Of a DNA stretch of 64,000 nt, positions 17,098 through 26,305 are shown piece after piece; the stretch's first letter is position 1; each line of letters begins with the position of its first letter. Made by a program: the position numbers and the translations under genes. The DNA comes from Alkalihalobacterium sp048323755 (GTDB lineage: Bacteria > Bacillota > Bacilli > Bacillales > Bacillaceae_F). The DNA is taken from contig NZ_JBLWFS010000002.1 of NCBI RefSeq assembly GCF_048323755.1, positions 124,001-188,000 on the forward strand, in the 5' to 3' direction. The notes under the pieces were generated by a model that did not search any database, had not been told where the DNA came from, and saw only the letters and a program-made list of their open reading frames with translations.

Positions 17098-18432
17098 TTA
17101 TTTGTGCTGTTCTGCATACTTTACCGCGTCAGCCAGTAAATCGACAATGTGCACAGCACTTACTTCTTTTGTCAGCTTCTCACGCTCAATGCCGGCTTTC
17201 ATTTGTAACAGACAGCCTGGGTTTGCGGTTACGATCGTTTGTGCTGTTGTATTTTTGGCTTGTGCCATCTTATAATCTAAAATCTCATTGGCCATCTCTG
17301 GTTGAATGATATTGTAGATCCCTGCCGAACCGCAACAGTGATCGGCATTCTTCATTTCTCGAAATTCTACATCCTCGATCGATTGTAACAACTTACGCGG
17401 GGCAGAAGCGGTTTTCATCACGTTACGTAAATGACAAGAGTCTTGATACGTGACGATCTGTTTAGGAAGCTTCATCTTTGGCATTCCCACTTCAACTAAA
17501 ATCTCCGTTATGTCTTTTACACTTCTAGCAAAGTTTCGCGCCCGCTCCACCCATTCTGGTTCATCTTTTAAAAGATGATCGTATTCTACAAGAAGAGCTC
17601 CACAGCCACCGGCATTTGAAATAATGTAATCGATTTGCTCATTTTCGAAGGCGATAATGTTTTTCTTGGCCATTTCTTTTGCTTGATTTTTTTCACCGCT
17701 ATGAGCATGTAACGCACCACAACATCCTTGGTTTTGTGGAATGACTACTTCACATCCCGCTTTCTTTAATAAAAATAACGTAGAATCGTTTGTCTCCATA
17801 AACATCGTGTCCATTAAGCAACCTGAGAAGAAGGCAACTCGCTTCTTTTTAACACCCTCTGCTTGCACATAGGTTGGACGGTTTTTCATCGCTTTTGGTG
17901 ATGGAATTTGTGGAAGTACCTTTTCCATCGTCGCCATGCTTCCTGGCATTAATTTTAATACATTCGTCGTTTGGACGACTTTTTGCACGCCGGATTTCTG
18001 ATAAAACCAAAGCAAGCTATTCAAAGAGCGCATGCGGTTTTGGTATGGGAATAGTTGTTCAAACACCGTTCTACGAATGACGCGAACGGGCAGGCTGTGT
18101 TTCTTCGTTGCATTTAAAATATCTCTTGCTTCTTCTAATAAGTGCCCATATTTTACCCCTGACGGACACGCTGTTTCACATGCGCGACAGCCAAGACATA
18201 AATTTAATTGATTTTCAAAATCCTCATCGGGCTCCATTTTTCCATCGACGACTGCTTTCATTAAGGCAATACGCCCACGTGGAGATGCGGCCTCGTTCTG
18301 ATCGTCTCCATACGTCGGACAGGTCGGTAAGCAGAAACCACAGCGCATACAGTTTAAAAGTTCGTCATAATCCATGCGCTTTTGAAATTCAATAACGGTC
18401 TGATTTTTTTGTTCTTCTGTCACTTTACTCAT
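17098..18432 (-). CDS. glcF: Glycolate oxidase iron-sulfur subunit GlcF
   Basis: Electron-transfer subunit of glycolate (2-hydroxyacid) oxidase, 444 residues. Two 4Fe-4S ferredoxin motifs are at residues 28-39 (CMRCGFCLPTCP) and 79-90 (CLGCRACETACP). Two cysteine-rich CCG domains follow, containing FFSGCLMDTMF, QNQGCCGALHAHSG, YQDSCHLRN and ADHCCGSAGIYN. It is encoded downstream of and overlapping glcD (ATGA overlap). Together they oxidise glycolate to glyoxylate and pass electrons to the membrane. No glcE is present, as in B. subtilis. Confidence 0.93.
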   Translation of the reverse strand: MSKVTEEQKNQTVIEFQKRMDYDELLNCMRCGFCLPTCPTYGDDQNEAASPRGRIALMKAVVDGKMEPDEDFENQLNLCLGCRACETACPSGVKYGHLLEEARDILNATKKHSLPVRVIRRTVFEQLFPYQNRMRSLNSLLWFYQKSGVQKVVQTTNVLKLMPGSMATMEKVLPQIPSPKAMKNRPTYVQAEGVKKKRVAFFSGCLMDTMFMETNDSTLFLLKKAGCEVVIPQNQGCCGALHAHSGEKNQAKEMAKKNIIAFENEQIDYIISNAGGCGALLVEYDHLLKDEPEWVERARNFARSVKDITEILVEVGMPKMKLPKQIVTYQDSCHLRNVMKTASAPRKLLQSIEDVEFREMKNADHCCGSAGIYNIIQPEMANEILDYKMAQAKNTTAQTIVTANPGCLLQMKAGIEREKLTKEVSAVHIVDLLADAVKYAEQHK

Positions 18433-19841
18433 CGTTGTACAACCACCCGTTTCTTCGTTTCTTTCGCAAACACTTTACCAGGGTTCATAATGTTATTTGG
18501 ATCAAAAGCGAACTTCAATGTTTTCATCGCATTTACGCCCTCTTCTCCTAGCTTCCATGCAAGGTAAGGGGCTTTCATGACGCCTACACCGTGTTCTCCG
18601 GTAATCGTGCCGCCTAACTCAATCGCTTTTGCAAAAATATCAGCAAACGCTTCTTCTACACGTTCCATTTCTTCTTTATTTCTAGCATCTGTCATACAAG
18701 TCGGATGTAAGTTTCCATCTCCTGCATGGCCAAATGTACAAATTTCAACTTGATGCTTTTTCGCAATTTCATCAATTGCTTTCACCATTTCTGCAATTTT
18801 TGAACGAGGGACTGTTGCATCCTCAAGAATTGTCGTTGGTTTCTTACGCGCCAATGCTGAAAGTGCGGCACGTCTTGCTGTCGCAAGTGCTAACCCTTCT
18901 TCTGCGGTTTGGGCAATTTGAACAGATTTCGCCTGCTGTTCCCGGCAGATTTCTGCAATTTTATCAATATCACGCTCTACGACTTCACGAGGACCATCTT
19001 GTTCAATTAAAAGAACAGCGCCAACATCTGTTGGTAATCCGATCTTAGCGAAGTCTTCAACCACTTCTAATGTACTTTGATCCATAAACTCAAGTGTTGC
19101 TGGAATAATTTTATTCGCAATAATTGATGATACAGCTGCTCCAGAAGCTTCTAAAGAGTCAAAAAGAGCCAGCATCGTCTTTTTCGTTTCAGGGATTGGA
19201 ATAAGCTTTAACGTCGCTTCTGTAATCACTCCGAGCGTTCCTTCCGCTCCAACCATTAATCTCGTAAAATCATAACCTGCTACATCTTTAGCTAGTTTTC
19301 CACCAGTACGAATGACATCGCCATTCGGCAGCACAACTTCTAACGCAATCACGTAATCTCGAGTAACCCCGTATTTTAATCCACGAAGTCCACCTGAATT
19401 TTCATTAATATTGCCACCGATCGTAGATATTTTCATAGAACTTGGATCTGGCGGATAAAAAAGACCTTTTTCTTCTACCGCGTTAATCATGTCTAGCGTA
19501 ATCACACCTGGTTGAACAGTCACTGTTAAGTTCTCTTCATCAATTTCTAAAATCTTGTTCATATGGGTAAATAACATGACAATACCGCCCTCTAACGGAC
19601 AGGTGCCTGCACAAAGATTCGTACCTGAACCACGTGGAACGACCGGAACTTTGTATTCATTACAAACCTTAACAATTTCTTGGACTTCCTTCGTATTTCT
19701 CGGCTTAATGACCGCATCTGGCATCGCTTGATAATTCGGTGTCGCATCATATGAATACACAAGTAAACTTTCTTGTGAGTCTAATAAATTTTTAGGTCCA
19801 ACAATTTGGAATAACTTTTCTTTCACTTCAGTTCGTAGCAT
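18429..19841 (-). CDS. glcD: Glycolate oxidase FAD-linked subunit GlcD
   Basis: FAD-linked oxidase of 470 residues. The N-terminal FAD-binding (PCMH) domain has VVPRGSGTNLCAGTCPLEGG and IGGNINENSGGLRGLKYG; the C-terminal domain has EICTFGHAGDGNLHPT and GGTITGEHGVGVMK. The ATG at 19841 (MLRTEV) has GGGAGG 6 nt upstream and is chosen over an upstream in-frame ATG. The neighbouring CdaR-type regulator probably controls it. D-lactate or another 2-hydroxyacid is a possible alternative substrate. Confidence 0.92.
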   Translation of the reverse strand: MLRTEVKEKLFQIVGPKNLLDSQESLLVYSYDATPNYQAMPDAVIKPRNTKEVQEIVKVCNEYKVPVVPRGSGTNLCAGTCPLEGGIVMLFTHMNKILEIDEENLTVTVQPGVITLDMINAVEEKGLFYPPDPSSMKISTIGGNINENSGGLRGLKYGVTRDYVIALEVVLPNGDVIRTGGKLAKDVAGYDFTRLMVGAEGTLGVITEATLKLIPIPETKKTMLALFDSLEASGAAVSSIIANKIIPATLEFMDQSTLEVVEDFAKIGLPTDVGAVLLIEQDGPREVVERDIDKIAEICREQQAKSVQIAQTAEEGLALATARRAALSALARKKPTTILEDATVPRSKIAEMVKAIDEIAKKHQVEICTFGHAGDGNLHPTCMTDARNKEEMERVEEAFADIFAKAIELGGTITGEHGVGVMKAPYLAWKLGEEGVNAMKTLKFAFDPNNIMNPGKVFAKETKKRVVVQR

Positions 19842-19963
19842 AATAATCCTCCCGTAGACTATATAAGACACATAGAAGTGTTAAGTTGGAAAGATAGTCA
19901 CCCTATCTCCTCTAAACCCACCACTTAGTCAGGTCATCTGATCTATTTTTATATCTCTAATTA

Positions 19964-20015
19964 TAAAAAAATAACCCTCGTCATGCTATGTGTAAAAACA
20001 CAAAGTTAGACGAGG
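19964..20015 (-). terminator. Terminator of the CdaR-type regulator gene
   Basis: CCTCGTC (19976-19982) pairs with GACGAGG (20009-20015), with additional inner pairing TGTGT/ACACA. On the minus strand a T-rich tract follows (AAAAAAA at 19964-19970 on the plus strand). Confidence 0.8.
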
Positions 20016-20020
20016 ATTAT

Positions 20021-21163
20021 TCAGGTATCATTGTATGTTTCTCTAGTTTCTTTCCAAAATATATAGGCAATGTAACAAGTTGCTAAAAATTTGGGGTCTT
20101 TTAAATTCCCGCCTAAGCGCTCATGGATCCGCTTGAGCCGATAGTGCAGCGTATTAATATGGATATGTAGGTGTTCTGCCGTGTCTTTTAATGACATATG
20201 ATATTGAAAGTAAGTTTCTAATGTTTCCATTAACTCAGCTTCTTCTGTCATTTTACCTAAAACCTTCTCAGTTACATCAAGCTTCATATCTAAGCTTATT
20301 TCAGCGAGGACGCCTTCTAATGTCAATTGCTCATAAAAAACGACTGGAACGGCAACTGACGCTGTCTGTAAGGCTTTCTTGGCTTCACTATAAGATTTTA
20401 AAACAAGGTCTGGGCTTTGTCTCGTTCCAACCCCAACAAAAATAGTCGTTTGGGTTAATTGCTCTAATTGTTTCCTTAACGTTTTTAACTGCTTAAAAAA
20501 ATTCAGTTCATCTTTTTGATGTTTTAGTCCTTTTAAGAGTAAAATACGACCTTGCCCAGCTCGGACGATCGTATCAATGGCCGGTTCAGAAAACAGCAGT
20601 CGTAATCGTTCATCCGTTTCTTTTTCAACTAAATGTAAATCAGAATCGTTAGTACTTGTTAGCTTGATCAAGACACACATTCTTGAAAGATCCATGTCGA
20701 GCCCTAATAGCTGACCTCTTTCGTAAAACTCTTCACCAAACTCACGATTGTGTAACCATTCATACACAAATGTCTCAACACCGCGAATTTCAGAGTTCAA
20801 CTTTTCGGCTGAATGTGCTTCTTGAATAATTAATTCGGTCATCCGTTGAATGAGTTCACCAAAGGGGGACACCGTTCTCGGATCACCCGTAATCCCAATC
20901 ACACCGATTACGTCATGTTGAAAAAAGATCGGTAAGTTTAATCCTGCTTTTACACCTTCTAACGAATGAACGTCCGTAGCAGTAATTTCCATCTTTTGTT
21001 TTGAACGAAAAACGCGTAGCGCCCCTTCATGAAAATGACCCACTCGTTGACTGTCACTACCGGCTATGATGATGCCTTCAGTGTTGATAACGATTACTTC
21101 TTCGTCAATGACTTGCGTAACTTCATCTACTATACGTTGGGCCAATAACGAAAGGATCTTCAC
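20021..21163 (-). CDS. CdaR-family transcriptional regulator of the glycolate genes
   Basis: A 380-residue regulator with an N-terminal sugar-diacid-recognition domain (LAQRIVDEVTQVIDEEVIVIN, VGVIGITGDPRTVSPFGELIQ) and a C-terminal PucR-type helix-turn-helix (HIHINTLHYRLKRIHERLGG). B. subtilis has a homologue (YsfB) beside the glcD/glcF pair, so it most likely senses glycolate or a related 2-hydroxyacid and activates glcDF downstream. The GTG start shares one base with the psd stop codon, so it is translated in one message with psd despite having an unrelated role. Confidence 0.85.
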   Translation of the reverse strand: MKILSLLAQRIVDEVTQVIDEEVIVINTEGIIIAGSDSQRVGHFHEGALRVFRSKQKMEITATDVHSLEGVKAGLNLPIFFQHDVIGVIGITGDPRTVSPFGELIQRMTELIIQEAHSAEKLNSEIRGVETFVYEWLHNREFGEEFYERGQLLGLDMDLSRMCVLIKLTSTNDSDLHLVEKETDERLRLLFSEPAIDTIVRAGQGRILLLKGLKHQKDELNFFKQLKTLRKQLEQLTQTTIFVGVGTRQSPDLVLKSYSEAKKALQTASVAVPVVFYEQLTLEGVLAEISLDMKLDVTEKVLGKMTEEAELMETLETYFQYHMSLKDTAEHLHIHINTLHYRLKRIHERLGGNLKDPKFLATCYIAYIFWKETRETYNDT

Positions 21164-21960
21164 TACTCTTCATCCTTTGAAGTATGGATTGTACCAATTC
21201 TCATTCCTACTTTTACATCAGCAGGACATTGCAAGTGAGGATCTAATTCAACTAACCCTTTTTCAAATAAAAGAATGACTGTTGAACCAAACGTAAAATA
21301 ACCGATCTCAGCCCCTTTTGTCACCTCTTCATCATGATGGGTTAACTCAATACTATTTACATTTAGTGCACCGACTTTAACAATTGCCATGTGTTTTTTA
21401 TTGACGTCAATTTCAGTGATGTGACGGTAATTTTTCGATAATGGACGCTTTCCATATTTCAGACCTTGCTCATTTACAGGGTACGATTTTTTTCCGAGAT
21501 ACCAGCGTTCAAGGACACGACCAGAAATTGGACTATGAATACGGTGATAATGACTAGGACTTAAATAAAGAATAACAAAAGTACCTCCACAGTACATTTG
21601 ACTCTTTACTTGACTGCCGAGCATTTCTTCAAGTGTATAATCTTGACCTTTGACACGAAACGCAGACTGTTCATTTAATGGGCCAACGTGAGCTAGTACA
21701 CCATCAACCGGACTAACGAGAGCGTGTTCATCGGCATCGATCGGGCGAGTCCCTTCTTTTAAACGCCTCGTAAATAATTCATGTAAACTTTTATATTCAT
21801 GTAATGGTTTTTCCATTTCCTCTGTATTTAAGTTATAAGCTTTTGTAAAGGAGCGATTGATGCCTTTACTTAAGCGGGAAGTTGTAAATGTACGTAACAA
21901 ATGAGAGTTGACACGATTTCCGGATAATTCAACAAATGCACGATATAATTGCTTTTTCAC
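21163..21960 (-). CDS. psd: Phosphatidylserine decarboxylase proenzyme
   Basis: Pyruvoyl enzyme that converts phosphatidylserine to phosphatidylethanolamine at the membrane. The 265-residue proenzyme keeps the self-cleavage site in YFTFGSTVILLFEKG (G-S bond, pyruvoyl formed from Ser), together with LVSPVDGVLAHVG and SPSHYHRIHSPISG. The GTG at 21960 (VKKQLYRAF) has GGAGGT 5 nt upstream and is preferred to an upstream ATG. It diverges from pssA, which makes its substrate. Confidence 0.93.
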   Translation of the reverse strand: MKKQLYRAFVELSGNRVNSHLLRTFTTSRLSKGINRSFTKAYNLNTEEMEKPLHEYKSLHELFTRRLKEGTRPIDADEHALVSPVDGVLAHVGPLNEQSAFRVKGQDYTLEEMLGSQVKSQMYCGGTFVILYLSPSHYHRIHSPISGRVLERWYLGKKSYPVNEQGLKYGKRPLSKNYRHITEIDVNKKHMAIVKVGALNVNSIELTHHDEEVTKGAEIGYFTFGSTVILLFEKGLVELDPHLQCPADVKVGMRIGTIHTSKDEE

Positions 21961-22083
21961 AGAATACCTCCAAATAGACAATACTTTTTTCTCTAGTAGG
22001 CAACAGCCCTTTATGATATCATAAAATTTTAAGACAATTCAATATCTACTCCATTTTTTTACATAAACTTAAGGAGTGAAGTT

Positions 22084-22623
22084 ATGTTTTTATTACAACA
22101 CTTAGATCAAACCGTTAAAAAAATAAAAAGTCAAGCCGCAAACCTAATTACACTAATTAATTTAGGGTTCGGTGCAATGGCGATTTTATTAGTTCTACAA
22201 GGCGAACTGCGGACAAGTTTATTACTCATTACCATTGCTGCCGTATTTGATCGTCTGGACGGTATGGTTGCTCGTAAAACAAATACGACATCTGAACTCG
22301 GAAAACAACTTGACTCGCTTAGTGATATCATTTCATTTGGTGTTGCTCCTGCTATTTTATTATACCAAGCTGTTTTATTTACATTTGGGATGCCAGGCGC
22401 AATTTTCGCCATTATTTTTATCGCTTGCGGCGCGATTCGACTCGCACGATTTAACGTGACGGAAACGCATGGATTTTTTGTTGGGCTACCGATTACAGCA
22501 GCGGGACTCTTTTTAACATTGAGTTTTTTACTGATTGATATCATTCCTGACTATCATTTTATGTTCATTACTTTAATTCTAGCATTTCTAATGATTAGTA
22601 CCTTCAAAATAAGAAAAATATAG
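22084..22623 (+). CDS. pssA: CDP-diacylglycerol-serine O-phosphatidyltransferase
   Basis: Membrane enzyme that makes phosphatidylserine from CDP-diacylglycerol and serine. The 179-residue protein has several transmembrane helices and the CDP-alcohol phosphotransferase motif DGMVARKTNTTSELGKQLDS followed by LSD (pattern DGx2ARx8Gx3Dx3D). Upstream AAGGAG fits the ATG. It is divergent from psd, so the two steps of phosphatidylethanolamine synthesis sit back to back. Confidence 0.93.
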   Translation: MFLLQHLDQTVKKIKSQAANLITLINLGFGAMAILLVLQGELRTSLLLITIAAVFDRLDGMVARKTNTTSELGKQLDSLSDIISFGVAPAILLYQAVLFTFGMPGAIFAIIFIACGAIRLARFNVTETHGFFVGLPITAAGLFLTLSFLLIDIIPDYHFMFITLILAFLMISTFKIRKI

Positions 22624-22682
22624 AAATATATCAAAAAAACGAGAAAAAAATGGTATTTTTTCATGAAATTCTCTTTAAAGTC

Positions 22683-22711
22683 TTGACACTACTAGGGTTT
22701 CACGATTAAAT
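22683..22711 (+). promoter_or_regulatory. Candidate sigma-A promoter of the HU gene
   Basis: TTGACA (22683-22688), 17-bp spacer and TTAAAT (22706-22711), about 46 bp before the ATG of the HU gene. Confidence 0.5.
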
Positions 22712-22756
22712 TTGAGATGCAGGCAATTATTTATAGTAATGAAAGGGAGTTTTTCC

Positions 22757-23029
22757 ATGAACAAGACAGATTTAGTTAATTCAGTTGCTGAACAAGCAGA
22801 GATCTCTAAAAAAGATGCAGCCAAAGCAGTAGACGCTGTATTTGAAAGCATTACTGACGCATTAAAAGATGGTGGAAAAGTTCAATTAGTTGGATTTGGA
22901 AGCTTTGAAGTACGTGAGCGTTCTGCTCGTAAAGGACGTAACCCACAAACTGGTGAAGAAATTGAAATTCCAGCTACTAAAAACCCAGCGTTCAAACCTG
23001 GTAAACAATTAAAAGACGCTGTAAACTAA
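22757..23029 (+). CDS. hup: HU-type histone-like DNA-binding protein
   Basis: Nucleoid protein of 90 residues that bends DNA without strong sequence specificity. The full family pattern is visible: MNKTDLVNSVAEQAEISKK, VQLVGFGSFEVRERSARKGR and the DNA-binding arm NPQTGEEIEIPATKNPAFKPG (RNPQTG...PAFKPG). AAAGGGAG precedes the ATG at 22757; the frame is open upstream but without a start signal. It has its own promoter and terminator. Confidence 0.96.
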   Translation: MNKTDLVNSVAEQAEISKKDAAKAVDAVFESITDALKDGGKVQLVGFGSFEVRERSARKGRNPQTGEEIEIPATKNPAFKPGKQLKDAVN

Positions 23030-23050
23030 TTTTATATTTATAGTTGAATG

Positions 23051-23084
23051 AAAAAGCGATGGACAAGCTCCATTGCTTTTTTTT
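23051..23084 (+). terminator. HU gene terminator
   Basis: AAAAAGCGATGGA pairs with TCCATTGCTTTTT across a 5-nt loop and ends in a T-tract. Confidence 0.88.
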
Positions 23085-23379
23085 GTTGCCTTAATTAAAC
23101 TTTAACGTTCGCCCTCACTTGATTCTTACACCTCATTTGAACGTTTGGCTCATTTTGACAATGGTTCGTCCATATCGGCCGAAAAATCGGCACCTATTCA
23201 TTTCCACTATTTGTTTCGTATTATAATTTTTCGCAAAAGAAGCTCCTTCCATTCATTTATATAAAATTATTCTTCAACATTTTAATCATTGATGCCATAA
23301 GGCTTTTCCTTTTTCGACCCTTAATTGTTTCCGTTAAAATACAAATTACTTATTTAATATTCTAAACCTTTTTAATTTT
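23085..23379. other. Region upstream of the sigma-54 promoter
   Basis: About 300 bp without a gene between the HU terminator and the sigma-54 promoter, where enhancer sites for the NtrC-type regulator would be expected. Inverted repeats are visible, for instance AACGTTC near 23102 with GAACGTT near 23138, and GCCGAAAAATCGGC near 23177. Assigning either as the activator site is a guess. Confidence 0.4.
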
Positions 23380-23395
23380 TGGCACAGTGTTTGCA
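23380..23395 (+). promoter_or_regulatory. Sigma-54 (-24/-12) promoter
   Basis: TGGCACAGTGTTTGCA matches the sigma-54 consensus TGGCAC-N5-TTGC perfectly, with the invariant GG and GC dinucleotides. The expected start lies about 12 bp downstream, before the alcohol dehydrogenase ATG at 23435. The sigma-54 activator encoded at 27.1-28.6 kb is the obvious partner. Confidence 0.88.
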
Positions 23396-23434
23396 ATATG
23401 AGTTATGAATTCAATTTTAAGGGGGAGTTTTACA

Positions 23435-24595
23435 ATGGCAAACGAACAAGTATATGGATTTTATATTCCAAACGTCAATTTAATGGGTGTAGGAGCAGTG
23501 AAAGAAGCTGGACCACGAGTTAAATCTTTAGGGTGCAAAAAAGCGTTAATCGTTACCGATGAAGGTTTAAACCAAATGGGTGTCGCTGACGAAGTTGCTG
23601 CTCTCATTCGTGAAGCTGGTGTTGAAGTCGAAATTTTCCCTGGTGCTGAACCAAACCCAACGGATACAAATGTCCATGATGGATTAGCCGTTTACCAACA
23701 ACAAGGATGCGATGCAATCATTTCATTAGGTGGCGGAAGTTCACATGACTGCGCAAAAGGTATCGGTCTTGTCGCAGCTAACGGCGGTAAGATCCACGAT
23801 TATGAAGGAGTCGATCAATCCTCTTCACCGATGCCTCCACTCGTTGCCATCAATACGACTTCAGGTACGGCAAGTGAAATGACACGCTTTTGTATTATTA
23901 CAGACACAGAAAGAAAAGTGAAAATGGCGATTGTCGACAAACATACAACACCTACAGTTTCGATTAACGATCCAATTTTAACAGTGAAGAAACCTAAAGG
24001 GTTAACTGCAGCTACTGGAGTCGATGCACTTACGCACGCTGTTGAAGCTTACGTATCAACGAATGCAACACCAATTACAGATGCTTGCGCATTACAAGCG
24101 ATGAAAATTATTAGTAAAAACCTTCGTGCAGCTGTTGCAAATGGTGAAGATATCGAAGCGAGAAACCAGATGTCTTATGCACAATTTTTAGCAGGAATGG
24201 CGTTTAACAATGCATCTTTAGGATACGTTCACGCGATTGCTCACCAATTTGGCGGAATTTATAACTTACCTCATGGTGTGTGTAATGCGATCCTTCTACC
24301 TCACGTTGAGCGATTTAACTTAATTGCAAAACCTGAACGCTTTGTTGATATTGCTGTCGCTTTAGGTGAAAATGTAAGCGGTTTATCGACAAGAGAAGCA
24401 GCTGAAAAAGCGATCACAGCCATTGAAACACTGACAAAAGACGTTGGAATTCCAACAGGCTTTAAAGAACTAGGTGCAAAAGAAGAAGACATTCCAGTAC
24501 TTGCTGAAAATGCGATGCGAGACGCTTGCGCATTAACAAACCCTCGTAAAGCGACGATGGATGAACTTCAAGAGATTATTCGCGCTTCCTACTAA
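23435..24595 (+). CDS. Iron-containing (type III) NAD-dependent alcohol dehydrogenase
   Basis: A 386-residue group III dehydrogenase that oxidises a primary alcohol to an aldehyde. The NAD-binding loop is GGGSSHDCAKGIGLVAANGG (residues about 98-117). Metal ligands are in GVDALTHAVEAYVS and HAIAHQFGGIYNLPHGVCNA. From memory it is strikingly similar over its length to the NAD-dependent methanol dehydrogenase of Bacillus methanolicus, though ethanol or other short alcohols are as likely. The ATG at 23435 has GGGGGAG upstream. Expression is expected to depend on sigma-54 and the nearby two-component system. Confidence 0.9.
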   Translation: MANEQVYGFYIPNVNLMGVGAVKEAGPRVKSLGCKKALIVTDEGLNQMGVADEVAALIREAGVEVEIFPGAEPNPTDTNVHDGLAVYQQQGCDAIISLGGGSSHDCAKGIGLVAANGGKIHDYEGVDQSSSPMPPLVAINTTSGTASEMTRFCIITDTERKVKMAIVDKHTTPTVSINDPILTVKKPKGLTAATGVDALTHAVEAYVSTNATPITDACALQAMKIISKNLRAAVANGEDIEARNQMSYAQFLAGMAFNNASLGYVHAIAHQFGGIYNLPHGVCNAILLPHVERFNLIAKPERFVDIAVALGENVSGLSTREAAEKAITAIETLTKDVGIPTGFKELGAKEEDIPVLAENAMRDACALTNPRKATMDELQEIIRASY

Positions 24596-24699
24596 AGGAA
24601 CTTTTTGTCCTCCTTTTTGAAGATATTTGGTACACAAAACACATGAAGGTTAAGAAATTCATTTCGTTAAAATAGTTCACAAATCACAATCACAAATCG

Positions 24700-24726
24700 G
24701 GATGGGTCTATTCCCATCCTTTATTT
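24700..24726 (+). terminator. Terminator or attenuator between alcohol and aldehyde dehydrogenase genes
   Basis: GGATGGG (24700-24706) pairs with CCCATCC (24713-24719), then TTTATTT. It ends the alcohol dehydrogenase transcript or lowers read-through into the aldehyde dehydrogenase gene; no separate sigma-54 promoter was found in this gap. Confidence 0.7.
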
Positions 24727-24752
24727 CATATAGATAGATGGAGGTAATGGAC

Positions 24753-26273
24753 ATGATTTATGCAAACCCTGGAGAATTAAACGCAAAAGTGACATTTAAA
24801 AAACGGTACGAAAATTACATTAATGGCGAGTGGACCGCCCCGGTGAACGGTGAGTACTTTGAAAATAAAACACCGGTTACTGGCCAAGTCTTTTGTGAGG
24901 TCGCACGCTCATCTGCTGAAGATATCGAAATGGCCCTTGATGCGGCACACGCAGCAAAGACAAGCTGGGGAATGACACCACCTGCTGAACGCGCCATTAT
25001 TTTAAATAAAATTGCCGATCGCATGGAAGAAAACTTAGAAATGCTGGCAGTGGCTGAAACGTGGGAAAACGGAAAAGCGGTTCGCGAAACATTAAATGCG
25101 GATATTCCGCTTGCGATTGACCACTTCCGTTATTTTGCTGGTGTCGTTCGCAGTCAAGAAGGAAGCATTTCGCAAATTGACAGCAACACGGTTGCCTATC
25201 ACTTCCATGAGCCATTAGGGGTAGTCGGCCAAATCATTCCGTGGAACTTCCCAATCTTAATGGCCATATGGAAGCTTGCTCCTGCACTTGCTGCTGGAAA
25301 CTGCGTCGTTCTTAAGCCAGCGGAACAAACGCCTATATCCATTTTGGTTCTTATGGAACTAATTGAAGACTTACTTCCTAAAGGCGTTGTCAACATCGTC
25401 AATGGCTTCGGTGTCGAAGCAGGTAAGCCACTCGCTTCTAGTGATCGTATCGCAAAAATTGCATTCACTGGAGAAACGACAACAGGTCGCCTCATCATGC
25501 AATACGCGTCTGAAAATATCATTCCTGTCACCCTTGAGCTTGGCGGAAAATCACCGAATATCTTCTTCCCTGACATTATGGAAAAGGACGATGCGTTTTT
25601 TGATAAAGCGATTGAAGGGTTTGTGATGTTTGCCTTAAACCAAGGCGAAGTGTGTACATGCCCGTCTCGTGCCCTTGTACATGAGTCGATTTATGAGCCA
25701 TTTATGGAGCGAGTCCTTCAACGTGTCGAGGCCATTAAAACAGGAAACCCGCTAGATACCGATACGATGATGGGTGCACAAGCGTCTCAAGAACAACTTG
25801 AGAAGATCCTTTCTTACTTAGAAATTGGTAAACAAGAAGGTGCACAATGTTTAATTGGTGGAGAGCGCAATGAGTTAGGCAATGAATTGAAAGACGGTTA
25901 TTACGTGAAACCGACTGTGTTTAAAGGAGATAATAGCATGCGTATCTTCCAAGAGGAGATTTTCGGACCTGTTGTAGCTGTAACGACGTTTAGTGACGCA
26001 GAAGAAGCGCTTGCTATTGCCAATGACACGTTGTACGGATTAGGGGCTGGCGTCTGGTCTCGTAACATCAATACAGCGTACCGTTTTGGCCGTAACATTC
26101 AAGCTGGACGTGTATGGACGAATTGTTACCATGCTTACCCTGCTCATGCGGCATTCGGCGGGTATAAGAAGTCAGGGATCGGCCGTGAAAATCATAAGAT
26201 GATGCTCAGCCATTATCAGCAGACGAAAAACATGCTCGTAAGTTACAGCGAAGACGCTCTAGGATTCTTTTAA
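24753..26273 (+). CDS. NAD-dependent aldehyde dehydrogenase
   Basis: A 506-residue aldehyde dehydrogenase that would oxidise the product of the upstream alcohol dehydrogenase (acetaldehyde most likely) to the acid. Visible elements are the cofactor segment IIPWNFPILMAIWKLAPAL, the general-base glutamate in VTLELGGKSPNIFF, the catalytic cysteine in NQGEVCTCPSR and EEIFGPVVAVTTF. GGAGGT lies upstream of the ATG at 24753. The C-terminal region is complete and of the acetaldehyde dehydrogenase (AldB/ExaC-like) type. Confidence 0.9.
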   Translation: MIYANPGELNAKVTFKKRYENYINGEWTAPVNGEYFENKTPVTGQVFCEVARSSAEDIEMALDAAHAAKTSWGMTPPAERAIILNKIADRMEENLEMLAVAETWENGKAVRETLNADIPLAIDHFRYFAGVVRSQEGSISQIDSNTVAYHFHEPLGVVGQIIPWNFPILMAIWKLAPALAAGNCVVLKPAEQTPISILVLMELIEDLLPKGVVNIVNGFGVEAGKPLASSDRIAKIAFTGETTTGRLIMQYASENIIPVTLELGGKSPNIFFPDIMEKDDAFFDKAIEGFVMFALNQGEVCTCPSRALVHESIYEPFMERVLQRVEAIKTGNPLDTDTMMGAQASQEQLEKILSYLEIGKQEGAQCLIGGERNELGNELKDGYYVKPTVFKGDNSMRIFQEEIFGPVVAVTTFSDAEEALAIANDTLYGLGAGVWSRNINTAYRFGRNIQAGRVWTNCYHAYPAHAAFGGYKKSGIGRENHKMMLSHYQQTKNMLVSYSEDALGFF

Positions 26274-26305
26274 AAACATAGATCATTTTTTAGGGAGTGA
26301 ACGTA

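Noticed and set aside
16318..17275. Long overlapping open frames of about 100-300 codons rich in Leu, Phe, Tyr and Pro
   Set aside because: They come from the 52-bp array, open in all three forward frames because the unit has no stop codons; period not divisible by 3, no ribosome-binding site, one end overlaps glcF on the other strand.
22131..22544. 137-codon frame antisense to pssA
   Set aside because: Shadow of a well-supported CDP-alcohol phosphotransferase gene; no ribosome-binding site.
25199..25576. 125-codon frame antisense to the aldehyde dehydrogenase gene
   Set aside because: Shadow frame over catalytic-domain codons with no start signal.
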